From: Thermus altitudinis
GTDB taxonomy: Bacteria > Deinococcota > Deinococci > Deinococcales > Thermaceae
Direction of reading: 5' to 3'
DNA length: 64,000 nucleotides
NCBI RefSeq assembly: GCF_022760835.1
Contig: NZ_JAKTNQ010000005.1
Coordinates: 1 to 64,000, forward strand
Part shown: positions 42,893 through 54,320 of the stretch, in pieces
Numbering within the stretch: position 1 is the first letter of the stretch
How the letters are laid out: the number at the start of each line of letters is the position of its first letter
The notes under the pieces: model-generated
Databases searched by the model: none
What the model saw: only the letters and a program-made list of their open reading frames with translations
Told to the model about the DNA's origin: nothing
Made by a program: the position numbers and the translations under genes

Positions 42893-43915
42893 ATGCGCCT
42901 CCTATCCTTTCGGCAAAGGCACTTCCGCAACCTGGCCCTAGCCGCCTTCCACCCTCCCCAGGGGCTTTTCGCCCTGGTGGGGGGAAACGCCCAGGGCAAG
43001 ACCAGCCTGCTTTTGGGCCTCCACCTGGCCCTAGGGGGAGAGGTGCGCAGCCCTTTGGCCGACCTCATCCGCTTTGGGGAAAAGGAAGCTTGGCTTTTCG
43101 CCGAGGTGGAAACGGAGCTGGGCCTCTACCGCATAGAGCAAAGGCTTGGCCCAGAGGGAAGGGAGGTCTTCTTAAACGAAAAGGCCGTAAGCCTCCGGGC
43201 ACTCCAGGAGCTTCCGGGCTCGGTCTTGGTCCTGCCTGAGGACGTGCAGGTGGTCCTGGGAAGCCGGGAGGAGAGGCGCACCTTCTTGGACCGCCTTATC
43301 GGGCGCTTTTCCCGGCGGTACACCGCCCTCCTTTCCGCCTACGAGAAGGCGCTTCGCCAGCGGAATGCCCTCCTAAAGGCGGGGGGCAATGGGCTTGCGG
43401 TGTGGGACCAGGAGCTCGCCCGTTACGGCACCGAGATCATGGCCCTTAGGGGGCGTTTTCTAAAACGCTTCCTGCCCATCTTCCGGTCCGTCCACCAAAC
43501 CCTGGCCCCAGGGGAGGCAGGGCTCCTTTTAGAGGAGACCGCCCCAGGGGACTTCCTCGAGGCCCTCCAGGCCCGGAGGGAAGAGGAGCTCCTAAAAGGC
43601 CAGACCCTGGTGGGCCCCCACCGGGACGACCTGGTCTTCCTGCTCTCGGGCCGCCCGGTACACCGCTTTGCTAGCCGGGGGGAGGCCAAGGCCATCGCCC
43701 TGGCCCTGCGCCTGGCCGAGCACCAGCTTCTTACCGAACACCACGGGGAAGCCCCCCTCCTCCTGGTGGACGAGTGGAGCGAGGAGCTGGACGAGGGCAA
43801 GCGGGAGGCGGTTTTGGCCTACGCCCGTAGCCTTCCCCAGGCTGCCCTGGCCGGGCTTTGGGCCCCCCAAGGGGTGCCGGTATGCTGGGTGGAAGGGGGG
43901 GTGGTCCTGGGCTAA
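42893..43915 (+). CDS. recF: DNA replication and repair protein RecF
   Basis: 340 residues. Walker A GGNAQGKTSLL (30-40) follows RHFRNLALAAFHP. The signature region is RFASRGEAKAIALALRLAE and Walker B is APLLLVDEWSEELDEGKRE. SMC-like ABC ATPase that loads RecA at gaps with RecO and RecR. The D-loop has WSEELDE where LSELD is usual. It is followed by dciA, the arrangement known from replication-origin regions of other bacteria, although dnaA and dnaN are not here. Confidence 0.93.
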   Translation: MRLLSFRQRHFRNLALAAFHPPQGLFALVGGNAQGKTSLLLGLHLALGGEVRSPLADLIRFGEKEAWLFAEVETELGLYRIEQRLGPEGREVFLNEKAVSLRALQELPGSVLVLPEDVQVVLGSREERRTFLDRLIGRFSRRYTALLSAYEKALRQRNALLKAGGNGLAVWDQELARYGTEIMALRGRFLKRFLPIFRSVHQTLAPGEAGLLLEETAPGDFLEALQARREEELLKGQTLVGPHRDDLVFLLSGRPVHRFASRGEAKAIALALRLAEHQLLTEHHGEAPLLLVDEWSEELDEGKREAVLAYARSLPQAALAGLWAPQGVPVCWVEGGVVLG

Positions 43916-43921
43916 CCCAAA

Positions 43922-43945
43922 CCCCACCCTGGCGCCAGGGTGGGG
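43922..43945. repeat. Perfect 24-base palindrome after recF (intergenic hairpin)
   Basis: CCCCACCCTGGC/GCCAGGGTGGGG, followed by GGCCCCGG. There is no T-tract. The sequence closely matches the hairpin behind groEL at 62662-62688, including the GGCCCCGG that follows, so it may be one member of a repeated intergenic element. Confidence 0.6.
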
Positions 43946-43983
43946 GCCCCGGAAAAACCCCTCTTTGGGTCCCTCCTGGGAAG

Positions 43984-43989
43984 TATAAT
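43984..43989 (+). promoter_or_regulatory. -10 box for dciA
   Basis: A perfect TATAAT, 17 bases before the ATG at 44007; the ribosome site AAGGAGG is at 43994-44000. The -35 is weak. Confidence 0.5.
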
Positions 43990-44006
43990 CCCCAAGGAGG
44001 CTTCCC

Positions 44007-44771
44007 ATGCCCTGGCACCTTAAGGAGGTGATCCCCGAGGCCCTTAAGAAGGCCGGGGGGAAGGAAAAGCTGAAGCGGGGCCTGGTGCTGGCCGCCTGGC
44101 GGGAGGTGGTGGGCAAGGAGCTTGCCCGCCTGAGCGAGCCCCTGGCCCTCGAGGGGGGTGTCCTCACCGTACGCGTGGCCGACCCCGTCACCGCCCATCA
44201 GCTCACCTATAGCCGCCTGGCCCTCGTGCGGCGCTATGAGGAGCGCTTCCCCGGAGCGGTGAGGGAGATCCGCTTCGTGGTGGGCGCCTTGGAACAGGAG
44301 GCGCCTAGCCCTCAAGAGGCTCCGGAAGATCCCGAGAGGCTCCTTTGGGCAAACCGCCGGGCCCTGGAGTTGGCGGCCAAGGCGCCGCCGGAGCTGCAGC
44401 AGAAGGTGGCCCGCGCCGCCCTGGCCCTGTTAAAACAAGACCGAGGGCAACCCTGCCCCATCTGCCACAGCCCCAGTACCCAACACCCTTGCCCCACCTG
44501 CCGCCGCCTTCTGGAAAGCCCTTGGGTGCGCAAGGAAGCCGAGCGCCTGAAGCGGGGCCGGCCCACCTCCCTTGAAGGCGAAGCCCTTCTGGTGGCCCGC
44601 CATCTGGCCCGGAAATCCCTTCTTGAGGAAATGGAGGCCCTCTTTCCCCAGGCCCTGCGGGATGAGGGGCTACGTCCCCTCCTAAAGGACCTGGCTAAGC
44701 GCTTCCAAACCCTCTTCCCCCAGGAACCCTTGCCCGAAGCGGTGAAAAGCCTCTTGGCCAAGGAACCTTAG
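44007..44771 (+). CDS. dciA: DciA-like (DUF721) replication protein with a zinc-ribbon extension
   Basis: 254 residues. The N-terminal 95 residues match DUF721/DciA (LKRGLVLAAWREVVGKELAR, LTVRVADPVTAHQLTYSR, EIRFVVG). DciA proteins load the replicative helicase DnaB in most bacteria. After a helical linker comes CPIC-x8-CPTC (C150, C153, C162, C165), a likely zinc ribbon, then a helical C-terminus. That extension is not part of ordinary DciA. Neighbouring recF supports a replication role. Symbol by homology; function inferred. Confidence 0.8.
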   Translation: MPWHLKEVIPEALKKAGGKEKLKRGLVLAAWREVVGKELARLSEPLALEGGVLTVRVADPVTAHQLTYSRLALVRRYEERFPGAVREIRFVVGALEQEAPSPQEAPEDPERLLWANRRALELAAKAPPELQQKVARAALALLKQDRGQPCPICHSPSTQHPCPTCRRLLESPWVRKEAERLKRGRPTSLEGEALLVARHLARKSLLEEMEALFPQALRDEGLRPLLKDLAKRFQTLFPQEPLPEAVKSLLAKEP

Positions 44772-44834
44772 GGCTTGGCCTGTAGGGACCCATCCCGGAA
44801 GCGCATCCCCGGAACCCTTTAGCCCGCAAAGCGG

Positions 44835-44862
44835 CTTCCCCCCTCGGCAGCGAGGGGGGAAG
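44835..44862 (-). terminator. Hairpin downstream of the tRNA cluster
   Basis: CTTCCCCCCTCG (44835-44846) pairs with CGAGGGGGGAAG (44851-44862), 12 bp, loop GCAG. It lies 17 bases after tRNA-Val on the minus strand. No T-run follows, so it could be an RNA-processing or pausing structure. The rest of the gap 44772-44834 shows nothing else. Confidence 0.5.
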
Positions 44863-44878
44863 TCTGGCGTGGCCATCG

Positions 44879-44955
44879 TGGTGGGCGGCAGAGGATTTGA
44901 ACCTCTGACCTCTCGCTTGTAAGGCGAGCGCTCTGACCAGCTGAGCTAGCCGCCC
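44879..44955 (-). tRNA. tRNA-Val (anticodon TAC)
   Basis: 77 nt with acceptor GGGCGGC/GCCGCCC, discriminator A, encoded CCA, D-arm GCTCAGCTGGTCAGAGC, anticodon stem CTCGC/GCGAG with loop CTTACAA (TAC), T-arm AGAGGTTCAAATCCTCT. Last of three co-transcribed tRNAs. Confidence 0.95.
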
Positions 44956-44956
44956 G

Positions 44957-45031
44957 TGGTGACCCCAGGGGGAATCGAACCCCCGTTTCGGCCTTGAGAG
45001 GGCCGCGTCCTGACCGCTAGACGATGGGGCC
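44957..45031 (-). tRNA. tRNA-Glu (anticodon CTC)
   Basis: 75 nt with acceptor GGCCCCA/TGGGGTC (one G-U pair), discriminator A, encoded CCA, anticodon stem CGGCC/GGCCG with loop CTCTCAA (CTC), T-arm GGGGGTTCGATTCCCCC. One base from tRNA-Val. Confidence 0.95.
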
Positions 45032-45037
45032 CCGCTT

Positions 45038-45113
45038 TGGTGGGCCGTGCAGGATTCGAACCTGCGACCTACCGATTAAAAGTCGGTTGCTCTGCCAGCT
45101 GAGCTAACGGCCC
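45038..45113 (-). tRNA. tRNA-Lys (anticodon TTT)
   Basis: 76 nt with acceptor GGGCCGT/ACGGCCC, discriminator A, encoded CCA, anticodon stem ACCGA/TCGGT with loop CTTTTAA (TTT), T-arm GCAGGTTCGAATCCTGC. First tRNA of the cluster; a substrate of MnmA by family knowledge. Confidence 0.95.
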
Positions 45114-45126
45114 AACAGCCTTAGTG

Positions 45127-45155
45127 ATTATAGGCGAAGGGCAAGGGCTTGTCCA
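45127..45155 (-). promoter_or_regulatory. Promoter of the tRNA Lys-Glu-Val cluster
   Basis: Minus strand TGGACA (45155-45150), 17 bases, TATAAT (45132-45127), 13 bases before the tRNA-Lys 5' end. Confidence 0.75.
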
Positions 45156-45164
45156 GGGCACGGA

Positions 45165-45866
45165 CTAGGAAAGCCCCCTTAGCCGCTCTAGGAACCAAAG
45201 CCCAAAGGCCTCCTCCTCTGCCCTCTGCCGCAGGGCCTCGAGGTTGAAGGGTCTAGGTTCCAGGACCTCCAAAGCCCGTTTCGGAAGGGGAGCCTCCTCC
45301 AACAAGGCAAAAAAGGCCTCATCGGCCCAAGGGGGCACCCAGGCCCCGCTGCGGCACAGGAAGGCCCGATGAAACATCCCCTCCACCGGGCCACCAGGGT
45401 CTTTGGCCCGCACCAGGGGAACCCTGGGCTCAGGCTCCAAAGAGGGATCGCGCCAAGGAGGGTAGAACACCCGGAGCCTGGCCCCCTCCTTGGCGTAGTA
45501 GACCATCCAGTCATCGCAGGCGGGCTCCTCCCCCAAGGGGCGATACCCAGCGTCGTGATGGGCGTCAAAGAGGACCACTTCCCGTATCCCCTCGCGCACC
45601 TCGGGATGAAAGGCCAAGGCGTTGGAGTCGGCATAGTAAAGCTGGGCATCGGGAGCGAAGGTAAAGCGTTCCCAAAACCCTTCCCAGCCCTGGGCTTGGG
45701 GCAAAGGCAGCCCCCTTAGGAGAAAGGCCAAGGCCCGTTCCTCCCAGGCCTCCCCCAGGTAGTAGGGGGTTTCAAAGTGGGCCCAGGAGTAAAGGGACGC
45801 CAGGGATAGAGCTGGGTCTTGGGGCACGGGAAAAAAGTAGTCAAAGTCCACCACCAGAAGCCGCAT
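45165..45866 (-). CDS. Protein of unknown function with a DAHHD motif
   Basis: 233 residues, no signal peptide or TM helix. It opens MRLLVVDFDYFFPVPQDPAL, rich in Asp and aromatics. The most telling motif is EVVLFDAHHDAGY (near 98-108), like the metal-binding DAHxD of arginase-fold proteins and the UPF0489 group. The rest is Pro/Trp/Phe-rich with no family I can name. It lies between the tRNA cluster and the caa3 operon, separated from the latter by a terminator. A metal-dependent hydrolase is only a guess. Confidence 0.7.
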   Translation of the reverse strand: MRLLVVDFDYFFPVPQDPALSLASLYSWAHFETPYYLGEAWEERALAFLLRGLPLPQAQGWEGFWERFTFAPDAQLYYADSNALAFHPEVREGIREVVLFDAHHDAGYRPLGEEPACDDWMVYYAKEGARLRVFYPPWRDPSLEPEPRVPLVRAKDPGGPVEGMFHRAFLCRSGAWVPPWADEAFFALLEEAPLPKRALEVLEPRPFNLEALRQRAEEEAFGLWFLERLRGLS

Positions 45867-45880
45867 CCTCTTCCATACAT

Positions 45881-45910
45881 AGCAAAGCCCCCGCCCAAGG
45901 GGCGGGGGCT
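45881..45910 (-). terminator. Terminator of the caa3 oxidase operon
   Basis: An 11-bp perfect stem, AGCCCCCGCCC (45886-45896) with GGGCGGGGGCT (45900-45910), loop of three. On the minus strand TTTG follows. It lies 13 bases after the caaB stop. The T-tract is short. Confidence 0.7.
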
Positions 45911-45923
45911 AGAGGGCCGAACC

Positions 45924-49327
<3,404 letters not shown>

Positions 49328-49336
49328 CTTCCCTCC

Positions 49337-51157
49337 CTAAAGCACCCGGTCCACCGCCATGGCCACGAACAAGAGGGCCAGGTAGAGCATGGAGTATTTA
49401 TACAGCGAAACCGCCGTCCTCCGCTCGGGCTGGCGGTAGAGGGCAAGGCTCTTAAGGATAAGTAAAGCATTAAGGGTAAGGCTAAAGAAGAAGTAGACGA
49501 GACCAAGCTCCCCTAGAAGAAGGGGCATGAGGGAGATCAAGGCGGTAAGGACCGCATAAAGGGCGATCTGCATCACCGTAACCCGCTCCCCCAACACCAC
49601 GGGCAGCATGGGCACGCCCACAGCCCGGTAATCGTCCTGGATCATGAGGGCCAAGGCCCAGAAGTGCACCGGGGTCCAGAAGAAGATGAGGGCGAAAAGG
49701 TACCAGGCAAAGAGGCTTAAATCACCGGTTACCGCCGCCCAGCCCACCAAGGGAGGAAAGGCCCCTGCCGCCCCGCCGATGACGATGTTGTGCCAAGTGC
49801 GCCGCTTGAGATAAAGGGTGTAGACCAGCACGTACCAGATAAGGCCCATAAGGGCCAGGGTGGCCGTGAGGAGGTTCGCCCCCCACCAGAGGAGCAGGAA
49901 GGAAGAGAGGGCCAGGGCAAAGGCAAAAAGGAGGGCATCCCTACTGGAGATCCGCTGGGTGACCGTGGGCCTTTTGGCCGTGCGGCGCATGCGGGCGTCT
50001 ATATCCCGGTCCACCACCATGTTGATGGCGTTGGCCGCCCCTGCCATCATGTACCCCCCTAGGGCCACCACCAGGAATAGGCCCGTCCCTGGCCAGCCCT
50101 TGGCGGCGATGAGCATGGCCAGGAGGGTGGTGAAGAGGAGCAGGCTTATGACCCGGGGCTTGGTGAGGGCCAGGTAGTCCTTCCAGGTGGCCCCGCCGGT
50201 GCCGCGGTGCACCGAAGCCCCTGCGCCCTCCCCTAACTCCACCCGCCTGGCCCCTCGAGCCAGGGCTGCAGCCATAAGGAGAACAAAGATGAGCCAAACT
50301 GCGTACGCCAGGAGGAGGTGGAGGATCTGCATCCAAACGGGGGCTTTAAGCCAAACGTTCACCAAACCGGCCAAAAGCTGCACCGCGTAGAGGTAAGCCA
50401 GGGCGTGAGCCAAGCGGCGGGTGTGGGAAGAAGGCCTGAGGTGGGCTACCAGGTAACCGGCGAAGACCACGTAAAGCCCCACGCTTACCGCGATAAGGGG
50501 GTGGAGGACCCTGAGGCGCACCAGGAAGTGCTCACCAGGGGTGAGGGAGCGCTCCAGGGCCTCGAGGGTGTTCCGCACGGGGAAGAGGAGGTCCCCTAAA
50601 GCGGTCACCGCCCCGCTCATCCCCAGGAAAAGGAGGGCGAGAAGGCCCAGAAGCAAGGCCACCCCCACGGCACCCTGCCCCCTAAGGCGCAAAGGCGCAC
50701 CCCCCGAGGCCCACCAGGCGGCGAGGGCCAAGGAGGCCAGGAGAAAATAGGTGTTGGCCAGGTGCACCATCTGCACCACGGCCCGGGCCGGGCTCACGTT
50801 GTGGGCCGTCCAGCCGAAGAGGACCAGGGAGGCCCCCACCAGGCTCTCGGTGATCATAAAGAAAAAGGCCAGCCCTGCCCCCAGCCGCACCGGATGGCCC
50901 TTGGGAAAGAGGCGGAAGGCCAGAAGGGCCAAAAGAAGCACGGAAAGGAAGGCCAGACCCGAGGTGGCCCGGTGGGTGAACTCGATGAGGGTCTCCACCT
51001 GGGGGCTTCTGGGGATGATCTCCCCATTGCAGGTGGGCCAGTGGGCGCCGCAGCCCGCCCCCGACCCCGTGGCCCGCACGTAAGCCCCCCAGAGGGCCAC
51101 CAGGATGTTCCACACCAAGACTCCCCAGGCGTAACGGCTAAACCAGGCTTGGCTCAT
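49337..51157 (-). CDS. ctaAB: Heme A synthase - heme O synthase fusion (CtaA-CtaB)
   Basis: 606 residues from ATG 51157. The N-terminal half (about 1-300) is CtaA-like, with eight TM helices and heme-binding His in [13 protein letters not shown] and [11 protein letters not shown]. The C-terminal half (about 310-606) is the UbiA-type protoheme farnesyltransferase CtaB, with prenyl-diphosphate motif [12 protein letters not shown]. Together they turn heme B into heme A for the caa3 oxidase encoded just downstream. In most bacteria these are separate genes; the fusion is a Thermus-type arrangement. The frame upstream of 51157 is not typical of the family. Confidence 0.93.
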   Translation of the reverse strand: MSQAWFSRYAWGVLVWNILVALWGAYVRATGSGAGCGAHWPTCNGEIIPRSPQVETLIEFTHRATSGLAFLSVLLLALLAFRLFPKGHPVRLGAGLAFFFMITESLVGASLVLFGWTAHNVSPARAVVQMVHLANTYFLLASLALAAWWASGGAPLRLRGQGAVGVALLLGLLALLFLGMSGAVTALGDLLFPVRNTLEALERSLTPGEHFLVRLRVLHPLIAVSVGLYVVFAGYLVAHLRPSSHTRRLAHALAYLYAVQLLAGLVNVWLKAPVWMQILHLLLAYAVWLIFVLLMAAALARGARRVELGEGAGASVHRGTGGATWKDYLALTKPRVISLLLFTTLLAMLIAAKGWPGTGLFLVVALGGYMMAGAANAINMVVDRDIDARMRRTAKRPTVTQRISSRDALLFAFALALSSFLLLWWGANLLTATLALMGLIWYVLVYTLYLKRRTWHNIVIGGAAGAFPPLVGWAAVTGDLSLFAWYLFALIFFWTPVHFWALALMIQDDYRAVGVPMLPVVLGERVTVMQIALYAVLTALISLMPLLLGELGLVYFFFSLTLNALLILKSLALYRQPERRTAVSLYKYSMLYLALLFVAMAVDRVL

Positions 51158-51322
51158 AACATGCCCGTCCCCCAGACGGTAGTGCCTACCATTCTGCCAG
51201 AAGACCTTATCCGGGGGTGAAGTACATTTGTCCCTTCCATTACCTGCCACTTAGGAGCCTAAGACCCCCCGGCCCCGTTTGGCAAGGGGTTGGCCCCTAA
51301 GCCCAGCCTTGCAGGCTCGCTT
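51158..51322. other. Intergenic region between pckA and ctaAB
   Basis: 165 bases without a gene. On the minus strand TGGCAG-N17-TGTACT is a weak promoter candidate for ctaAB. Small stems occur at 51250-51263 (CTTAG/CTAAG), 51285-51298 (AGGGG/CCCCT) and about 51303-51315 (AGCC/GGCT). The last two follow the pckA stop and may act as its terminator, though no T-run is present. Confidence 0.35.
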
Positions 51323-52912
51323 CTATCCCACCCTCGGCCCCGCCTGGAGCACCGCCTCCTCTACCCCGTCGGCGTATTTACGGAAGTTTTCCTGGAAAAG
51401 TGTGGCCAGCTTCCTGGCCTGCCGGTCATAGGCTTCCTTGTCGGCCCAGGTTTCCCGCGGGTCCAGAAGCTCCTTCGGTACCCCGGGCACCTCCCTGGGT
51501 ACCTCAAAGCCGAAGACGGGGTCCTGGCGGTAAGGAACCCCCTCGAGGGCCCCGCTTAGGGCCGCCTGCAAGAGGGTGCGGGTGAGGGGAAGGGGGAAAC
51601 GCCGGCCCACCCCGTAAGGTCCCCCGGTCCAGCCGGTGTTCACCAGGTACACCCTGGGGCCGTGCCTCTGGATCTTCTCCCCCAGCATCCGGGCATAAAC
51701 CCCGGGGTGAAGGGGCAAAAAGGGTGCCCCGAAGCAGGCGGAAAAGGTGGCCTTGGGCTCGGTGATCCCCCTTTCTGTCCCCGCCACCCGGGCGGTGTAG
51801 CCGGAAAGGAAGTAGTACATGGCCTGCTCTGGGGAAAGGCGAGCGATGGGGGGCAGAACCCCATAGGCGTCGGCGGAGAGGAAGAAGATGGCCTTGGGAT
51901 GGCCCGCCATACCCGAGTCCACCACGTTTTCCAGGTGGGCAAGGGGGTAAGAGGCCCGGGTGTTCTCGGTCTTGGTGTCGTCATCCCACTCCACCCGGCG
52001 GCTTTCCGGGTTCACCACCACGTTCTCCAGAATGGCCTCAAACTGGTTGGAGGCTTTATAGATGAGGGGCTCGTGCTCCGGGGAAAGGCGAATGACCTTG
52101 GCGTAGCACCCTCCCTCAAAGTTGAATACCCCCTCCCCGCTCCATCCGTGCTCGTCGTCCCCGATCAAAGGCCTTTCCGGGTCGGTGGAAAGGGTGGTCT
52201 TCCCCGTCCCGGAAAGGCCGAAGAAGATGGCCACATCCCCTCCCTGCCCCACGTTGGCCGAGGCGTGCATGGGGAAGACCCCTTGCTTGGGCATGAGGTA
52301 GTTCATCACGGTGAAGATGCTCTTCTTGATCTCCCCGGCGTACTTGGTGCCCACGATGAGCACCAGCTTTCTCTGGAAGCTGATGCCCACGAAGACCTCG
52401 CTCCGGGTACCGTCCCGCCCGGGGTCAGCCAGGAAGTAGGGGGCATGGACCACGGTAAAGCCGGGAGCGAAGGGCTCCACCTCGTCGTCCTCGGGGAAGC
52501 GGCGCGGGAGGATGAACATGTTGCGGGCAAAGAGGGCGTGCCAGGGGCTTTCCGTCACCACCCTTACCGCCAAGCGGAAACGCTTGTCAGCCCCGGCGTA
52601 AAGGTCCTGGACATAAAGCTCCCGGTCGGAAAGGTGGGCAGCCACCCTCTCCAAGAGGGCCTGGAAGGCCTCTGGGGCGAAGGGCTGGTTCACCTCGCCC
52701 CACCAGATTTCCTCCTCCACCCCAGGCTCCCGCACCACGAACTTGTCCTTAGGACTTCTCCCCGTGTAGGGGGTGGTGTCCACCACCAAGGACCCCTTGT
52801 GGGCCAAAAACCCCTCCCCCCGGGCCAGGGTGTGCTCCACCAGGATGGGGGAAACCGTGTTCCAAAAAACCTGCTTCCTCGGTTTGATGCCCAAAGGCTC
52901 CAGTCGGTCCAT
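51323..52912 (-). CDS. pckA: Phosphoenolpyruvate carboxykinase (ATP)
   Basis: 529 residues. P-loop [11 protein letters not shown] (232-242), kinase-2 motif LIGDDEHGW (249-257), and PEPCK residues in [12 protein letters not shown] and MHASANVG. It converts oxaloacetate and ATP to PEP and CO2, the first step of gluconeogenesis. GGGGGT lies before the ATG at 52912 and a TATGAT at 52941-52936. It is a single gene between ctaAB and pgi. Confidence 0.96.
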   Translation of the reverse strand: MDRLEPLGIKPRKQVFWNTVSPILVEHTLARGEGFLAHKGSLVVDTTPYTGRSPKDKFVVREPGVEEEIWWGEVNQPFAPEAFQALLERVAAHLSDRELYVQDLYAGADKRFRLAVRVVTESPWHALFARNMFILPRRFPEDDEVEPFAPGFTVVHAPYFLADPGRDGTRSEVFVGISFQRKLVLIVGTKYAGEIKKSIFTVMNYLMPKQGVFPMHASANVGQGGDVAIFFGLSGTGKTTLSTDPERPLIGDDEHGWSGEGVFNFEGGCYAKVIRLSPEHEPLIYKASNQFEAILENVVVNPESRRVEWDDDTKTENTRASYPLAHLENVVDSGMAGHPKAIFFLSADAYGVLPPIARLSPEQAMYYFLSGYTARVAGTERGITEPKATFSACFGAPFLPLHPGVYARMLGEKIQRHGPRVYLVNTGWTGGPYGVGRRFPLPLTRTLLQAALSGALEGVPYRQDPVFGFEVPREVPGVPKELLDPRETWADKEAYDRQARKLATLFQENFRKYADGVEEAVLQAGPRVG

Positions 52913-52935
52913 AGCGACCCCCTTATGCCTAGGGC

Positions 52936-52941
52936 ATCATA
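52936..52941 (-). promoter_or_regulatory. -10 box for pckA
   Basis: TATGAT on the minus strand, 23 bases before the ATG. A TTGGAA lies 15 bases further upstream. It overlaps no gene. Confidence 0.45.
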
Positions 52942-52964
52942 CACTTATTTCCACGCTTCCAAGG

Positions 52965-54230
52965 CTAGGCGCCGTATCCGGGACGTCCCAGAAGGGCCAA
53001 GGTTAAGCGCTTACCCAGCTCCACCCCGGGCTGGTCAAAGGCGTTCACCCCCCAAAGCTCCCCCAGGAAAGCGGTCTGCCACATGAGGTGTTGCAAAAGC
53101 CAGCCCACGGCGTAGGGGGAAACCTCCGAGAGGTACAGGATGTAGGTCCTCTGCCCCGCCTCGGCCAAGGCCTGGTAGGTGGCCTCGGCCTCGGCCCTTA
53201 GAAGCTGGAACAGGCCTTTGCCAAAGAGGTAACCCGCCTCCTCCTCGAGGCCTTCCACCCGGGGCAGGGTGAGGTCCTCCGTGGCCCTTTCCGGCACCAC
53301 CAAAACGATGAGCTTGTCCAGGGGACCTTCCCGGAAGAGCTGCACTTGGGCGTGCTGGTCCTGAGGGCCCAAGGCGGGCACCGCGGTGGTGCCCACCCGG
53401 TTGCCCTCCCCGTCCCGCTTGCCCAAGGACTCATCGTGGAGCTGGACAAACCAGGCAGGAAGGTATCGGAGTCGCTCGGAGTAGACCATGAAGACGGTGA
53501 TGGGCAGCTGGCGGTGGAGGTGCTGCAGGAGGGCGGTCTGCAGGGGCAGGTTCTCCTCCAGGGGAGCCAGGGCCACCTCATTGGCCTTCCTGGCCCCCAT
53601 GAGGAGGGCCTCCAGGTCCATCCCAGCGAAGGCCAAGGGGAGGAGGCCCACCGGGGAGAGCACGGAAAAGCGCCCCCCCACGTTTTCCGGAATGGCAAAG
53701 GCCAAGAGACCCTCCCTTTCCGCCAAAGCCCGTAGCGCCCCCCGCCGGGGGTCGGTGGTGAGGACCAGGTGCCGCCGCCAGTCCTCCCCCAGGTTTTCCC
53801 GAAGCCAGTTTAGGAAGATGAGAAGGGCGGCCAGGGTTTCCGCGGTAGCTCCCGACTTGGAAACCGCATTCACCAGGGTCTTCCGGGGGTCCAGGCCCCG
53901 AAGGAGCCGGAGCACGGGCTCCGGCTCCACGTGGTCCGCGTAGTGGAAGCGCACCCCGCTTTCGTTGAAGGCGGTCTCCAGGGCCTTAGGCCCCAGGGCG
54001 CTCCCCCCGATGCCCAGAAGGACAAAGTCCTCCACCCAAGGGTTGGCCTCGCGGTAGCGGCGGATACTCCTTAAGGTTTCCGTGTCCTCGGGAAGGTCTA
54101 TCCAGCCCAGCATGCTTTGGGGATCCTTCCGCTTGAAAAGAAGGGCCTCCCGAGCCCTTAAGAGGACGGGGGCCTGCTCCTTAAGGGCCTCCGGGAAACG
54201 GGAAAGGAAGCGGGTATCCAGCCTGAGCAT
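52965..54230 (-). CDS. pgi: Glucose-6-phosphate isomerase
   Basis: 421 residues. The sugar-phosphate loop is LLGIGGSALGPKALE (70-84), with VSKSGATAET, GRFSVLSPVGLLPLAF and the PGI signature region GVNAFDQPGVELGKR near the C-terminus. It interconverts glucose 6-phosphate and fructose 6-phosphate. It follows Pgm in the route from imported sugars to glycolysis. TAGCAT lies six bases before the ATG, so the transcript is probably leaderless. Confidence 0.95.
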   Translation of the reverse strand: MLRLDTRFLSRFPEALKEQAPVLLRAREALLFKRKDPQSMLGWIDLPEDTETLRSIRRYREANPWVEDFVLLGIGGSALGPKALETAFNESGVRFHYADHVEPEPVLRLLRGLDPRKTLVNAVSKSGATAETLAALLIFLNWLRENLGEDWRRHLVLTTDPRRGALRALAEREGLLAFAIPENVGGRFSVLSPVGLLPLAFAGMDLEALLMGARKANEVALAPLEENLPLQTALLQHLHRQLPITVFMVYSERLRYLPAWFVQLHDESLGKRDGEGNRVGTTAVPALGPQDQHAQVQLFREGPLDKLIVLVVPERATEDLTLPRVEGLEEEAGYLFGKGLFQLLRAEAEATYQALAEAGQRTYILYLSEVSPYAVGWLLQHLMWQTAFLGELWGVNAFDQPGVELGKRLTLALLGRPGYGA

Positions 54231-54236
54231 GGACCC

Positions 54237-54242
54237 ATGCTA
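54237..54242 (-). promoter_or_regulatory. -10 box (leaderless) for pgi
   Basis: TAGCAT, six bases, ATG 54230. Confidence 0.5.
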
Positions 54243-54308
54243 CCGGGAATCCAGGGGAAAGGCCACCAGGTTGGGTGGGAAAAGGAATAACCCCCAGGCT
54301 ATGGGGAG

Positions 54309-54314
54309 TAGGCT
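54309..54314 (+). promoter_or_regulatory. -10 box (leaderless) for the GNAT-ACS gene
   Basis: TAGGCT, six bases, ATG 54321. It is divergent from pgi; no clear -35. Confidence 0.45.
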
Positions 54315-54320
54315 AAAGGC

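Noticed and set aside
44879-45113. tRNA cluster as an attachment site for an integrated element
   Set aside because: No integrase gene and no direct repeat of a tRNA 3' end were seen nearby; the surrounding genes are core genes.
54237-54320. Riboswitch or attenuator between pgi and the GNAT-ACS gene
   Set aside because: The 90-base gap is filled by two divergent leaderless promoters and shows no conserved stem set.
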